Shown here in pieces: positions 1 through 10,074 of a DNA stretch of 64,000 nt (position 1 is its first letter; each line of letters starts with the position of its first letter). The stretch covers positions 61,723,016-61,787,015 of the forward strand of contig OX352763.1 of the NCBI GenBank assembly GCA_947095585.1. The letters are read 5' to 3'. A program made the translations under genes and the position numbers. The notes below the pieces were generated by a model. It did no database searches and had not been told where the DNA came from. It saw nothing but the letters and a program-made list of their open reading frames with translations. Source of the stretch: Nephrocerus scutellatus (taxonomy: Eukaryota > Arthropoda > Insecta > Diptera > Pipunculidae).

Positions 1-659
1 ACATCATCCTGTGTTTCCTTTGCCAGACCATATGCTTTCATTCTGAGCCTTGTATCGATTGCTGGAACTCTAGAGTTGAAAACATCGAACCAGTCATTTA
101 CCTAAAATTTATATTTTTTATATTAAGATTAAATTTGAAAATAAACATGAGTAAACATATTTACCTTTTTTAATAAATCAGCACATTTAATCCCAATTGC
201 TGCTTTCGCATATACCCAAAGTACCCATTCTGGTTAAGGCACATGACAAAGTATTTGAAAAAAGCTGGGTAGCAAACTTAACTTTTTGTCGACCTGCCTT
301 CTTCACTGTCAGGTGATGACTGCTTAATTTATGGGCAATATAAGGCTCATATTTTAACGTTTTTTCTAGCAGCTCAATAAGAGGTTTTTTGGTGACAAGC
401 TTGCCTATGATCATAAAACCAGAATCAATGAAATGATTCTTAATTAGTTTTATGAGGTGAGGGACATCCGCGAAAACAAACACTTTTTTACCGCTTACTG
501 GATTAATAAAATAATGTTTTTCTGTGGTAACCTCTAGCTGTCTCAAAAGACTGCGGTTTTCTCCACCCATATCAGATATTAATGCAACAATATAACATCC
601 AATGGACTCCAATTTGATGATTGCAGCCATTACTAAATTTTTCGATAATTGGCAATCGT
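1..659 (-). pseudogene. P-element-like transposase, copy 1 (partial, broken)
   Basis: Read on the minus strand, the frame ending at 187 carries the P-element transposase core: DMGGENRSLLRQ, then FADVPHLIKLIKNHF, then a lysine-rich stretch and ATQLFSNT. These resemble the GTP-binding/catalytic region of P/THAP9-type transposases, which cut and paste DNA in the nucleus. A 63-nt GT-AG intron is visible at 102-164, matching in position and length the intron of copy 2 at 4214-4276. The frame stops at 187 where copy 2 also stops, so the two copies share an ancestral frameshift. The 3' part of the gene lies beyond the left edge of the window. The 5' part is cut by a SINE at 672, and homology fades a few tens of bases past it. 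It is a non-functional relic; the family call is firm. Confidence 0.85.
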
Positions 660-671
660 ATCGTATCGTGA

Positions 672-970
672 GTGGGCGCCGTGGCTCAGTGGTAGTGCAC
701 ATGGCTGCTGCGCAGGAGGTTCAGGTTCGAAACCCAGCAACACCAAAAAAGTATTTTTCACGGTGTCCCACCTCTCGCGAATGGGTGACAAACGTTCCAA
801 AAGTAATTAATACCTTGTCACGGAAAGCTTCTCAATTCGCCGTTCGGATCCGGCCTTAAATTGTAGGTCCCTTCCATTTGTGTCGAAAAATTAACATGTG
901 CAGCACAAATGGTCGCGAGAAGTTAGGCCTTGGACCGCAATGGTCTGTCGCGCCAAATATTATTATTATT
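672..970 (+). mobile_element. tRNA-derived SINE, full-length copy
   Basis: The first ~70 bases resemble a tRNA: an A-box-like GTGGCTCAGTGGTAGTGC and a B-box-like GGTTCGAAACCC, the internal promoter of RNA polymerase III. A tRNA-unrelated body follows and the element ends in an ATT-rich tail. It is bracketed by a perfect 12-bp direct repeat, atcgtatcgtga, at 660-671 and 971-982, which fits LINE-driven target-primed insertion. Body copies recur at 29120-29293, 46063-46235 (inverted) and weakly at 42400-42500. It sits inside P-like copy 1. Confidence 0.85.
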
Positions 971-1079
971 ATCGTATCGTGAACGCCGATAATTCTGCAG
1001 CACAAACACTAAAAAGTTAAATAAGAAATTATTATTTAATTCAAATTAAAATTAAATATATTAAATTAAAATATTACGG

Positions 1080-1345
1080 ATTTAGGAATTAAGGTTCATC
1101 ATCTATTGTAACTTCTGAAACAGGCAAATTGGGATCTACCTTTTTATCTGTCGCTTGTTCACTGTAACAAAATAAATATATGTTTAAGTCAAAAATTCGG
1201 ATGACTAAGATTATTTGCTTACATTAAATGCTTGACGATTGACTTTTGCTCTCTTGTATGCTTCCTCGCCTGCTGCTGGTCCTCGAGCATACAGATTATT
1301 AAGGAAAAATAATCACCCATTACCAGGAGAATCAACATAACGAAG
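1080..1345 (-). other. Unrecognised protein-like reading frame
   Basis: On the minus strand a protein-like stretch reads from about 1345 downward. It contains FFLNNLYARGPAAGEEAY and RAKVNRQAF, with one in-frame stop between blocks. Near 1223 a GTAAGC donor-like site follows and a TTACAG acceptor-like site lies near 1163. A short acidic tail then ends in a stop near 1098, but the exon phases do not join cleanly. I do not recognise the family. It lies between the SINE-broken P copy 1 and the start of P copy 2, so it is probably a piece of another mobile element. Confidence 0.3.
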
Positions 1346-1354
1346 TTGGGCCGC

Positions 1355-1522
1355 TAAATTTAATATAAAGCCAGGTTTCCTTAATGTAATTTTTAAGTTA
1401 TTACAAAATGCGGACTTATCCAATTATGAGAAAGTGTGCGTAATCGCGGCGAATGAGATGAAAATAAAAAAAGTGTACGAGTACGATAAAAAAATGGTTC
1501 ACTTTTATCACCTGCCAACTAC
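1355..1522 (+). pseudogene. P-element-like transposase, copy 2, 5' segment
   Basis: In the plus direction the translation gives NIKPGF, then LSNYEKVCVIAANEMKIKK and VYEYDKK. These are the blocks that precede the DDE-like core in P-type transposases. A run of seven A near 1490 appears one base short, because the frame must shift there to continue into the SPANY residues just before the insertion. The segment ends at 1522, where a 2170-bp LTR-type insertion begins. The gene resumes at 3697 with VPVIMARGI. No N-terminal THAP zinc-finger exon was found upstream. Confidence 0.8.
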
Positions 1523-3692
1523 TGTAACGGAATGAGGAGGGGCACAAGCACACCCTCATTCAATTAACAGAATTTCCCCGGTTATGCATGGGTCCCGCGC
1601 GGTCTAATTTGCCGGCTAACGCTCAGGGAAGGTCATGGTTCTTGCGGGGCATAACAAGGGACTTGATAAGACCGCAGGAAGGAAATGGGAAAGGGAAACG
1701 GGTGCAGTGCTCTGCCCTAACCTACCGAGATCCACATGGCCTGTCCGACCTCACCATTGATGCCTATCTTAAACAATGGTCATATTGCCAGGAGAAGAGA
1801 AAGAAAAAAAAGGAAGAAGCAGGACACAACAAAAATAAAAAGAACGCACGGTTTTCCAACAAGGTTGCCAACAACCTATTTAATATAATATGCAAAAGTA
1901 ACTAACCTACTAATTAATATACAAAAATGACCTACTTGCTAATTGTGGTGCACCGACAGTATAATGTTGTACAGACTAGGCAATATAATAAAGTTATAAC
2001 TAGGATAATAGTGTACGGTAGATATAACAAAAAAAAAATACATTTCAACTTCCAGTATGTTTTATGGAATATATATATATATATATAAGAAAAAGGATAT
2101 GATACTAATTTTATGAGATATGGTAGTAGTGTACTACATATAAGATAAAAAAAACAATATATTTCGAATTCAATTATGTTTTCGTGATTATATAAGAAAA
2201 AGAAAACAGACGATACTTGATTTTTTTCTTTGATGAAGACGGTGTGACGACGACGATGATGCTGCCAACGCTGACGATGATGATGCGGCTGACGAAGATG
2301 TGACGACGCTGTGCGGACGATGATGATGATGCTGCCGATGATGTGACGACGCTGTGACGACGTTGATGCTGATGCTGCCGATGATGTGAAGACGCTGTGA
2401 CGACAATGATGCTGATGCTAAGTTTTGCTATAGCCCACAATATGGCAAAAATGCCAAGCAAAAAAAAAACCTGGGACTAGCTTGTCGGTTTCGATCAGCG
2501 TACACTGTTAAGGGGGAACCGACCTTTTTATATCACGTAACCAGCTATCACACACACGACGATGATTGTCAACGAAGGGAAGTCACTTAGGTGTGGGTTT
2601 TGCGTTCTATTCGGCTAGAAAAACGAAGCAACACGAAAATTTGATGCGTTTCCGAAAAACACGTCACCTAATCACATAATAAGATCCAGAAAGATCCGAT
2701 CCAAGAGAAAAACGCACGCTATGATTATAGTGTCCTTCGATGCGCTAGGACAACAAAAAAAACTTTTCGAATAGCGAGCAGAAAAAATGTTGATAGGTTT
2801 TATTTGCGTTTTTTTTATGTTGTTTTCCGAATTGCTTTGCATTCGCCCCGCCATCCTCACACACCACCGATATCACGAAATTGCAGTAACTGCGCTATTA
2901 TGGTTTGGTAACCAAAATTCTACGGAATTATATATATGACTGTAAATTTACTCGTCTCATAACTTTGTAATACTTAAAACAACCCAAAATAAAAAACCAA
3001 AATAAAAAACACAATCAAGTATCCAATATTTAAATAAAAAAAAAAAAAAGCATTTCTTAACAATTTATCTAATACGGATTTGATGAGACGTGACCGTTGG
3101 GTGCCTGCAATTATAGTCGGCCATTTTCAAATTTCCTTTTTTTTTCGGCGTATGCTTTGGCAAATTCACTACAAGTTATTTAGGGATTTACAATTAATTC
3201 AACTTTTATTTTTTTATCTTTTTATTAGCCTTTATTTTTTCTTTTTTTTTTCTTTTTACGAGTATAGCACTGCAGTACCAAAAATGATTTTAACACGAAC
3301 TCAATCTAATTTGAATTTTATATTTATTATGTCGATGCCGTTTTCTACACAGGCTACACTTACAAAAACGAACTCTTCCCTTCAACTTTCAAATCAGACT
3401 GCCACGAAAATTTTCTCACTATCTTTCTCTGCGTTTCTCTGATGTCACGCAAGGTAATTCCCAACCGTATTGCAAAAAATATTCTCATCATCCGATTGGA
3501 ATCCACCAATCGAATCCTGCCAACAAGCCAATAAAAAAACCGGTTTTGTCTCAAACAATACCAGCCAGACGGAGGTGATGCTTTCGTGGTAAATTAGGAA
3601 GTATTGCATTTTATGGCTAACTAGATCGATTGCTTTTCGTCATTAATTGACAATAAAACTGTGACGTCAGCGACCTACTTGTGGACGTTACA
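1523..3692. mobile_element. Long LTR-type insertion (solo LTR or non-autonomous element) in P copy 2
   Basis: The segment begins TGTAACGG and ends GGACGTTACA, so its termini are the inverted heptamer TGTAACG/CGTTACA typical of LTR ends. It is flanked by a 4-bp direct repeat, ctac, at 1519-1522 and 3693-3696. Removing it with one ctac brings the P transposase blocks SPANY and VPVIMARGI into one frame. No reverse transcriptase or gag was found inside, and I saw no second internal copy of the terminus, so it is either a very long solo LTR or a gutted element. Its orientation is unclear. It contains a trinucleotide-rich tract at 2230-2420. Confidence 0.65.
2230..2420. repeat. GAT/GAC-rich imperfect trinucleotide tract
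   Basis: A run of gatgatgatg, gctgccgatg and tgtgacgacg units forms an imperfect microsatellite. The serine/histidine-rich open frames across it are low-complexity artefacts. Confidence 0.75.
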
Positions 3693-3696
3693 CTAC

Positions 3697-4943
3697 GTTC
3701 CAGTTATTATGGCTCGCGGTATTACCAGTAATTGGAAAAATTTAGTAATGGCTGCAATCAACAAATTTAAGTCCATTGGATGTCATGTTGTTGCCTTCAT
3801 ATCTGATATGGGTGGAGAAAACCGCAGTCTTTGGAGACAGCTAGAGGTTACCACAGAAAAATCGTATTTTATTAATCCAGTAAACGGTAAAAAAGTGTTT
3901 GTTTTCGCGGATGTCCCTCACCTCATAAAACTAATTAGGAATCATTTCATTGATTCCGGTTTTATGATCATAGGCAAACATGTCACCAAAAAACCTCTTA
4001 TTGAGCTGCTAGAAAAAACTTTAAAATATGAGCTTAATATTGCCCATAAATTAAGCAGTCATCACCTGACAGTGAAGAAGGCAGGTCGCCAAAAAGTTAA
4101 GTTTGCTACCCAGCTTTTTTCAAATACTTTGTCATGTGCCTTAACCAGAATGGGTACTTTGGGTATATGCGAACGCAGCAATTGGGATTAAATGTGCTGA
4201 TTTATTAAAAAAGGTAAATATGTTTACTCATGTTTATTTTCTAATTTAATCTTAATATAAAAAATATAAATTTTAGGTAAATGACTGGTTCGATGTTTTC
4301 AACTCTAGAGTTCCAGCAATCGATACAAGGCTCAGAATGAAAGCATATGGTCTGGCAAAGGAAAAACAGGATGATGTATTAAATAATTTAAAAAATTTAA
4401 TAAATGAAATGCGAGTTGGAAATAACATAATGTTCTTCCATTTCAAACTGGAGTTCTTATCAGCACCACTGCCCTTCCTTTATTGTTCGATGAACTCCAA
4501 GCCGAATATGGTATTTGTTACCTGCTAAACTATAGGCTAAACCAAGATATTTTGGAGTTGTTTTTTGGGATTATGCGGTCAATGGGGGGACTTCATGATC
4601 ATCCAACGCCGCTAGAATTTAAATATCGAATGCGAAATTTCCTCCTGAGCCGGAATGATACCATTGTTTCACATTCAACAAATGTTGAACAGGTCGATGA
4701 ACAAAGTGAGGTACATTTCGATTCAATTGCAGTGCATTTGGGAGAAAAATGTACGTTCATTTCGTCAACCATGCTAGAGGATTTAAATATAGAGGAAATA
4801 CCAGCTACTCAAATAATTCAGGATGAGGATCGCGAACTATTGGAATTGGAATACGATGGGTTGGAGCATTTAGCCGGATTTATTGCATTTAAGTTCCGAC
4901 ATGAAAATTTGGGCTTGCCAACAGGAGAAGTCACTGATACTAC
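3697..4943 (+). pseudogene. P-element-like transposase, copy 2, central segment
   Basis: The translation gives VPVIMARGITSNWK, DMGGENRSLWRQLEV, FADVPHLIKLIRNHF and ATQLFSNT. After a 63-nt intron (4214-4276) come NDWFDVFNSR, QTGVL, LNQDILELFFGIMRSMGG and HDHPTPLEFKYRMR. This order matches P-element/THAP9 transposases. Two frameshifts are visible: near 4165, where the first frame stops but the homologous frame NAAIGIKCADL continues, and near 4435, where the frame changes before QTGVL. The first is shared with copy 1. The frame is cut at 4943 by gypsy G1 and resumes after 9757. This is an inactive copy, at best mobilised in trans. Confidence 0.85.
4214..4276 (+). other. Intron of P-like transposase copy 2
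   Basis: A 63-nt GT...TTTTAG intron separates CADLLKK from VNDWFDV. An equivalent intron occurs in copy 1 at 102-164. Confidence 0.75.
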
Positions 4944-5168
4944 TGTTACGATGATAGTCTAAACAACTAAACAAACACATAGTTTCTGAACAACGTCTTT
5001 GAACAACGAATACAACAGACGCCAGTCTGTGAACAAACCCCACTTGTCATTCCTTTGTTTTAGAATTAATGTGTGCAAATCTGATAAGTGCCAATTACAT
5101 ATTTTCTTATTCTATTTGTAATCCTGCGTCTTATTTATATTTAAGGCACCGTTTCCAGGATCACAACA
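4944..5168 (+). repeat. 5' LTR of gypsy G1
   Basis: It begins TGTTACGATG and ends CACAACA, 225 bp, and aligns end to end with 9528-9752. The sequence just downstream, GTGGCAACGAGGATAAA, is where the tRNA primer-binding site should lie. Confidence 0.92.
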
Positions 5169-5259
5169 GTGGCAACGAGGATAAAGAACAAACTTTTTTA
5201 CGCATAATTCGAAAAAAAAAAGTAAAATAATCTCAGCACCAGAACTCGTCAAACGTTTG

Positions 5260-6070
5260 ATGCAAGCTCAAAACGAAACACAACAACAAATGGCAGCACT
5301 CATGCAACAAATGGTTCAGCAGCGAAACGCTTCGCCAGCCAATCTAGCGGATGCAGTTCACTGACCAGCAGCGGCACAAACACATAAGCACCTGTCCGAT
5401 CGAATGGAAAAATTCGGCTACTGCCCGGAGGACGGTGAAACGTTCGACCGCTGGTACGCTCGCTACGAGCACATCTTTACAGAGGAAGCACAGACATTGA
5501 CGGTCCGCCAGCGGGTGAGTTTGCTCACTGAGAAGTTGTCAACCTCGGAGTACCGACGCTTCGCTGACCGTATACTGCCAGACACCGTACAAACCATCAC
5601 TTTCGAGAAAGCAGTCGAGGAGCTGAAAAAGATTTTTGGATGGAAAGAATCGGTTTTCACACTCCGCTACAAGTGTTTGAGCATCACTAAAGGTTCAGGA
5701 GAAGGTTGAGACGATTTCGCTAGCCAGGTCAACATGAAGTGCGAAAAATCCGAGATAGCCACGTGCACAGCCGACGATTTTAAGGTTATCATGTTCGTCA
5801 AGGCGCTCACGGGAGCTGAAGACTCGCTTGTTCTCGAAAAGCTCCTCATTAAGCTCGAGGAAGTCGAAACAACTCGTGCAGCAGCAGCCAATCCACACAC
5901 AGTGCCCAGATTGAAGCTGAACGATGTCTGCGAGCTAGCGGTTGTCGTGTCTCAAGGACGAGAAATTGATGGTCCAATACTCCAATGCAACACCCAAAAT
6001 CGAAGTGATGCAGATTTTCAAGAAGAAAGAGAGACAGCAACAGCAAGGTCGGCAGAAATCCACACATAAA
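5260..6070 (+). pseudogene. gag of gypsy G1 (two in-frame TGA stops, then a frameshift)
   Basis: A single frame runs from the ATG at 5260 to about 5930, interrupted only by TGA codons near 5360 and at 5707-5709. It has a glutamine-rich start, FGYCPEDGETFDRWYARYEH, and a helical region with FEKAVEELKKIFGW, as in Ty3/gypsy capsid proteins, which package the RNA in the cytoplasm. The frame must change near 5930 to reach the nucleocapsid part. As it stands it cannot make full-length Gag without readthrough. It lies directly after the 5' LTR and leader. Confidence 0.8.
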
Positions 6071-6643
6071 TCAACTGAAAAATTGGACACGCCTCCTAAC
6101 AACTGCTACTTCTGCGGTGACTGCCACTGGCATAGGGATTGCCCATACAAGGACAAAATCTGCGAAACTTGCAAGGTAAAGGGTCACAAAGCCGGCAATT
6201 GTACATCGGCGAACGAATTCCTGCGCAGATTCCGATCAAGACCAAGCAGATTCAGCCGTAGATCAGAACGTCGTCAAAGTCTGACAGTTACCACAGCATT
6301 GATGTCCAACCGCAAGTTTGTTGAACCAGCCATCGATGATCATAAGCTTCGCCTGCAACTGGATTCTGGCTCCAACTGGACAATCATATCCAAGACAAAT
6401 TGGCAAAAGATTGGTGAACCACCGTTGAGGCCATGTGAAGAGCAAGCAATCAGCGCTTCAGGCGATCAGGTGTCGATGCTCGGAAATTTTATCGCACGTT
6501 TAAAGCTCAACGGACGAGAAGAAATTGGTCCATGCTACGTCGCAGATTCAAGCTTGAACGTCCTCGGCAGCGACTGGGTGGAAGCTCCAGCATCTGCAAC
6601 AACATCCGACTCGACGCTTCACAGAAATTTCCAAATGAGTTGA
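5942..6643 (+). pseudogene. Nucleocapsid zinc knuckles and protease of gypsy G1
   Basis: Two CCHC-type zinc knuckles are visible, CYFCGDCHWHRDC and CETCKVKGHKAGNC, the second canonical. They mark the RNA-binding nucleocapsid. About 70 residues later comes LRLQLDSGSNWTIIS, the DSG active-site motif of a retropepsin-like aspartic protease. The frame overlaps the start of the reverse transcriptase frame (6532), which suggests a frameshift between gag-pro and pol, ancestral or by decay. Confidence 0.85.
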
Positions 6644-8209
6644 AGACCACATTTCCAGCTCTTTTCAAAGATTCGCTCGGCCTTTGCACCCAAAAGGCAT
6701 CGCTGACGCTCAAACCAAGCACGAAACCAATTTTCCACAACAGCCGTCCAGTTCCGTTTGCCGCTATGGAGCCTATCGAGAACGAAATCAAACGTTTACA
6801 GCTCTTGAACGTGATTAGCCCCGTCCGAATCTCGGCATACGCCGCACCAATTATCGCGGTCAAGAAGAAGGATGGACGAGTTAGAATCTGCGCCGACTAC
6901 TCAACTGGCTTAAATGATTTGCTCGAGCCGGAACAATTTCCACTGCCAACGCCTAATGAGATTTTTGCTCAGCTATCGCCATTCAAACTCTTCAGCAAAA
7001 TCGACCTCTCAGACGCGTTCCTTCAGGTCGAGCTCGACGACGACTCAAAGAAGCTGATGACCATCAACACTCACTGCGGACTTTTCCAAGTAAACCGGTT
7101 GCAGCCAGGAGTCAAGCCAGCACCGGGAATTTTTCAAAGACTTGTGAGCGGCATGATAAACGGAACAAAAGGCGCTTTTCCGTTCATCGACGACTTCATC
7201 GTGGGAGGAACCGATCAAAACAACCACGACAAGAACCTGTGCGAAGTTTTAAGTCGCATTCAGGAGAACGGTTTCCATCTCAAGATCGAAAAGTGTGGAT
7301 TCCGTCAGAAATAACTTGAATTCCTTGGTCACATAATCAACGCGAACGGCTTTAAACCGAGCCCAGATAAGATCAAGACGCTCCAAAGCATTCCACCTCC
7401 CACAGACGTCAAGCAGCTTCAGGCATTTCTGGGGGCAGTCACCTGGTACGGAAAATTCATTCCTGGTATCAAGAAACATCGCGGCCCATTAGACGAGCTC
7501 CTTAAATATGATGTCACGTTTGCATGGAAAGCAAAACACCAGGAATCTTTCGACGAGCTCAAGACAATTCTGACATCGGACCTCGGACTTGCTCATTACG
7601 ACCCAACTAAGAGGTTGATCGTTGCCGCTGACGCTTCCAGCTATGGAATGGGAGCAATTCTCATGCATGAGATGCCAGACAAGTCTTTGCGCCCTGTAAT
7701 GCATGCCGCACGCTCTTTCACAGCAGCAGAAAAAAACTACCCGCAGATCCAACGAGAATCTCTGGCGCTCACATTTGAAGTTTTTGAAGAATCAGAAGTT
7801 TCACCGCTACATTTATGATCGCAAGTTCGAGCTCCAGACGGACCATAAACCCTTGCTCGCAATCTTCGGCAACAAGAAGGGAGTTCCGGTACACACGGCA
7901 AGTCGTCTTCAACGCTACGCTTTGATATTGCTCGCATACGACTTCGAGATAAAATACGTCGACACAAAGAGCTTCGCATACTTGGATTTCATCTCACGAC
8001 TCATTAGTCAACATGCAAAGCCTGACGAAGACGTCGTTATTGGTAAAATGGGTTCCGAAAAAAATAATCGCGAACCGTCGCCCTTCTCGCGATTTAAAAG
8101 GAACCTAAATCACAAGCCACAAGACTCCAACTTCATCGCAAAGGTTATTGCAGAAGGCTCAGGGTTGTTTCGCCATCGACACCGCCAAGAAGCTGCCAAT
8201 AACCTTTGA
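6532..8209 (+). pseudogene. Reverse transcriptase and RNase H of gypsy G1
   Basis: The reverse transcriptase shows VRICADYSTGLN, FSKIDLSDAFLQVELDD and the palm motif FIDDF in place of the usual YxDD. One TAA at 7312-7314 interrupts the frame just before EFLGHIINANGF, after which it continues in phase through the connection domain. RNase H follows with VAADASSYGMGA and later QTDHKPL. A frameshift near 7780 separates those two blocks. The order and motifs match gypsy pol. The defects make it inactive in cis. Confidence 0.88.
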
Positions 8210-8243
8210 AGCTATTCAGCAAGAAACGAGTTGAGACGAAACG

Positions 8244-9483
8244 TTGAAGGGAATCACAAGCTTTATTGAAAAGGGCTGGCCAGGCAAACGAGAGCAAATC
8301 CCTAATGCTGAGGCTGCAGAATACTTCCCAAGACGAGGTTCGCTCACAATCCGCAACGGTTGCATTTTCTTCGGTGATCACATCATCATTCCGAAGAGCT
8401 ACCGCAGCGAAATCCTCATAGAACTACATCAAGGTCATCTTGCTATTGAGCGCATGAAGCTATTAGCTCGACAGAAAGTCTCCTGGCCTTCGCTCGACGA
8501 CGACATTGAAAAGACAGTTCGAACCTGTCTGAATTGCGCAACGAACGCGTTTTCACCGATTAAAGCTACACTGCAGTCGTGGCCGATTCCAAAAGCCTCA
8601 TGGTTGCGATTGCACGTCGACTTCGCTGGTCCAGTCAATGACTTCTAGTATTTTGTCATCATTGACGCCTTTTAAAAATGGCCAGAAGTATACAAGATGC
8701 AGAGCACGACGTCCCAGCAGACAATAGACAGACTCGAAGAAGCCTTCGCAAGACACGGCGATTGCAAAACAATCGTTTCTGATAACGGACCGCAATTCAC
8801 ATCGGAAAGCTTCAAGGAATTCTGCGCAGAAAGAAGAATCGAGCACATCACCACAGCGCCTTATCATCCGCAAGCGAACGGTCAGGCAGAACGGTTCGTG
8901 CAGACGCTGAAAAAGGGACTCAAGAAGCTTCAGAAGGATGGAAACGCTAATGAAATCTTGCGAAAGTTTCTTAAGCACTACCGCTTCACGCCATCATACA
9001 ACCTTGGATCAAAATCGCCGCATGAGCTGATGACGGGACGACAAGCAAGATCGAAGCTCGACTCGACACAAGATGGAACAGCAGTTCAACACTCACCACG
9101 GTGCTAAAGAAAAGACGTTTGAGATAGGCAACAAAGTTTTCGTTAAAACCCACTTAAGCAACAACCAGTGGCGCTGGGTTTCAGGAGAAATCGTATGCAA
9201 AGTGGGAACGGTCAATTACAAGGTACAAACTGATATACGAGAAATCATTGCTCATGCAAATCAGCTCAAGAAACGCTACACGTATCTTGACAATGGCCGC
9301 AACGTTCTTCTGGACTGTTTTGATATCCGTGTTCCAGAAAAGCAAGAGATTGAGCCCGAAATCGTTCCGGAACCCGAGAAGGAAGAAGAGGAAGTATCAC
9401 CGCCCCAAGAGCAAGTTTCACGAAGAACTCAGCGAGCTACAGCTGGAGTTCCACCTGTCTATCTCGAAGACTACGTGCGCTAA
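8244..9483 (+). pseudogene. Integrase of gypsy G1
   Basis: The N-terminal zinc-binding domain reads ELHQGHLAIERMK ... CLNCA. The catalytic core follows: HVDFAGPV, a broken stretch around 8648-8675 with stops, SDNGPQFTS, then PYHPQANGQAERFVQTLKKG, which supply the D, D and E residues. The C-terminal part (9073-9483) is in another frame and contains GNKVFVKTH and an acidic tail rich in EPE/EEE. It ends 45 bases before the 3' LTR. Confidence 0.88.
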
Positions 9484-9513
9484 ACATAGAAAAATCTTTG
9501 TAAACAGTATTTT

Positions 9514-9527
9514 AAAACGGGGAGAAT
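9514..9527 (+). promoter_or_regulatory. Polypurine tract of gypsy G1
   Basis: aaaacggggagaat directly precedes the 3' LTR, the expected place for the plus-strand primer. Confidence 0.7.
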
Positions 9528-9752
9528 TGTTACGATGATAGTCTAAACAACTAAACAAACACATAGTCTCTGAACAACGTCTTTGAACAACGAATACAAC
9601 AGACGCCAGTCTGTGAACAAACCCCACTTGTCATTCCTTTGTTTTAGAATTAATCTGTGCAAATCTGATAAGTGCCAATTACCTATTTTCTTATTCTATT
9701 TGTAATCCTGCGACTTATTTATATTTAAGGAACCGTTTCCAGGATCACAACA
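9528..9752 (+). repeat. 3' LTR of gypsy G1
   Basis: 225 bp, about 98% identical to the 5' LTR by eye, followed by the second actac target copy. Confidence 0.92.
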
Positions 9753-9833
9753 ACTACTTACACCTGGACAGACCATCTATCGGAAGGAGGACTATACAAG
9801 CCGACTGAGCCTTTTTTAAATGAAGTAGAATAA
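9753..9833 (+). pseudogene. P-element-like transposase, copy 2, 3' terminal exon part
   Basis: After removal of G1 and one actac the frame continues with YTWTDHLSEGGLYKPTEPF and stops at TAA 9831-9833. The GGL-KP block matches the C-terminus of P transposases. The following ~240 AT-rich bases up to family Z are probably the 3' end of the P element; no terminal inverted repeat was defined. Confidence 0.8.
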
Positions 9834-10074
9834 TTTAATAACATATTTAATGAACAAAATGGGGATTCGATTTAAACTGGCAAACACTATATAGGCAAAT
9901 TAATAAATAACTCAGAAAATGTAGATTTAAGTAAGGATGTGAAAATTCTGTTTTTTAAATACAAAATGTATTTTATAATGCGACTTTTGAATAAAAATAT
10001 TTCAGCAACAGACACATTAAATAAAAATATAAAAAAACGATAACATAAATTTAAATTTAAGGCTTTTTATTTAA

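Larger units (their letters stand above)
4944..9752 (+). mobile_element. Ty3/gypsy retrotransposon G1, structurally complete
   Basis: Both LTRs, gag, protease, reverse transcriptase, RNase H and integrase can be followed in order on the plus strand. The element is flanked by a perfect 5-bp target duplication, actac (4939-4943 and 9753-9757). Excision restores the P transposase frame through to its stop at 9831-9833. The two LTRs differ at about five positions in 225 bp, so the insertion is fairly young, but gag-pol already has stops and frameshifts. The codon-rich, less AT-biased internal sequence contrasts with the surrounding DNA. Confidence 0.93.

Noticed and set aside
672..745. A tRNA gene on the plus strand
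   Set aside because: A and B boxes are present but the sequence runs into a SINE body and is flanked by a target duplication; the acceptor stem does not close convincingly.
1588..1905. 105-residue open frame
   Set aside because: No recognisable motif; lysine-rich tail; lies inside an LTR-type insertion.
2174..2461. Serine/histidine-rich open frames
   Set aside because: Translation of a trinucleotide repeat.
3080..3442. 120-residue open frame rich in phenylalanine
   Set aside because: Product of T-rich sequence with no domain.
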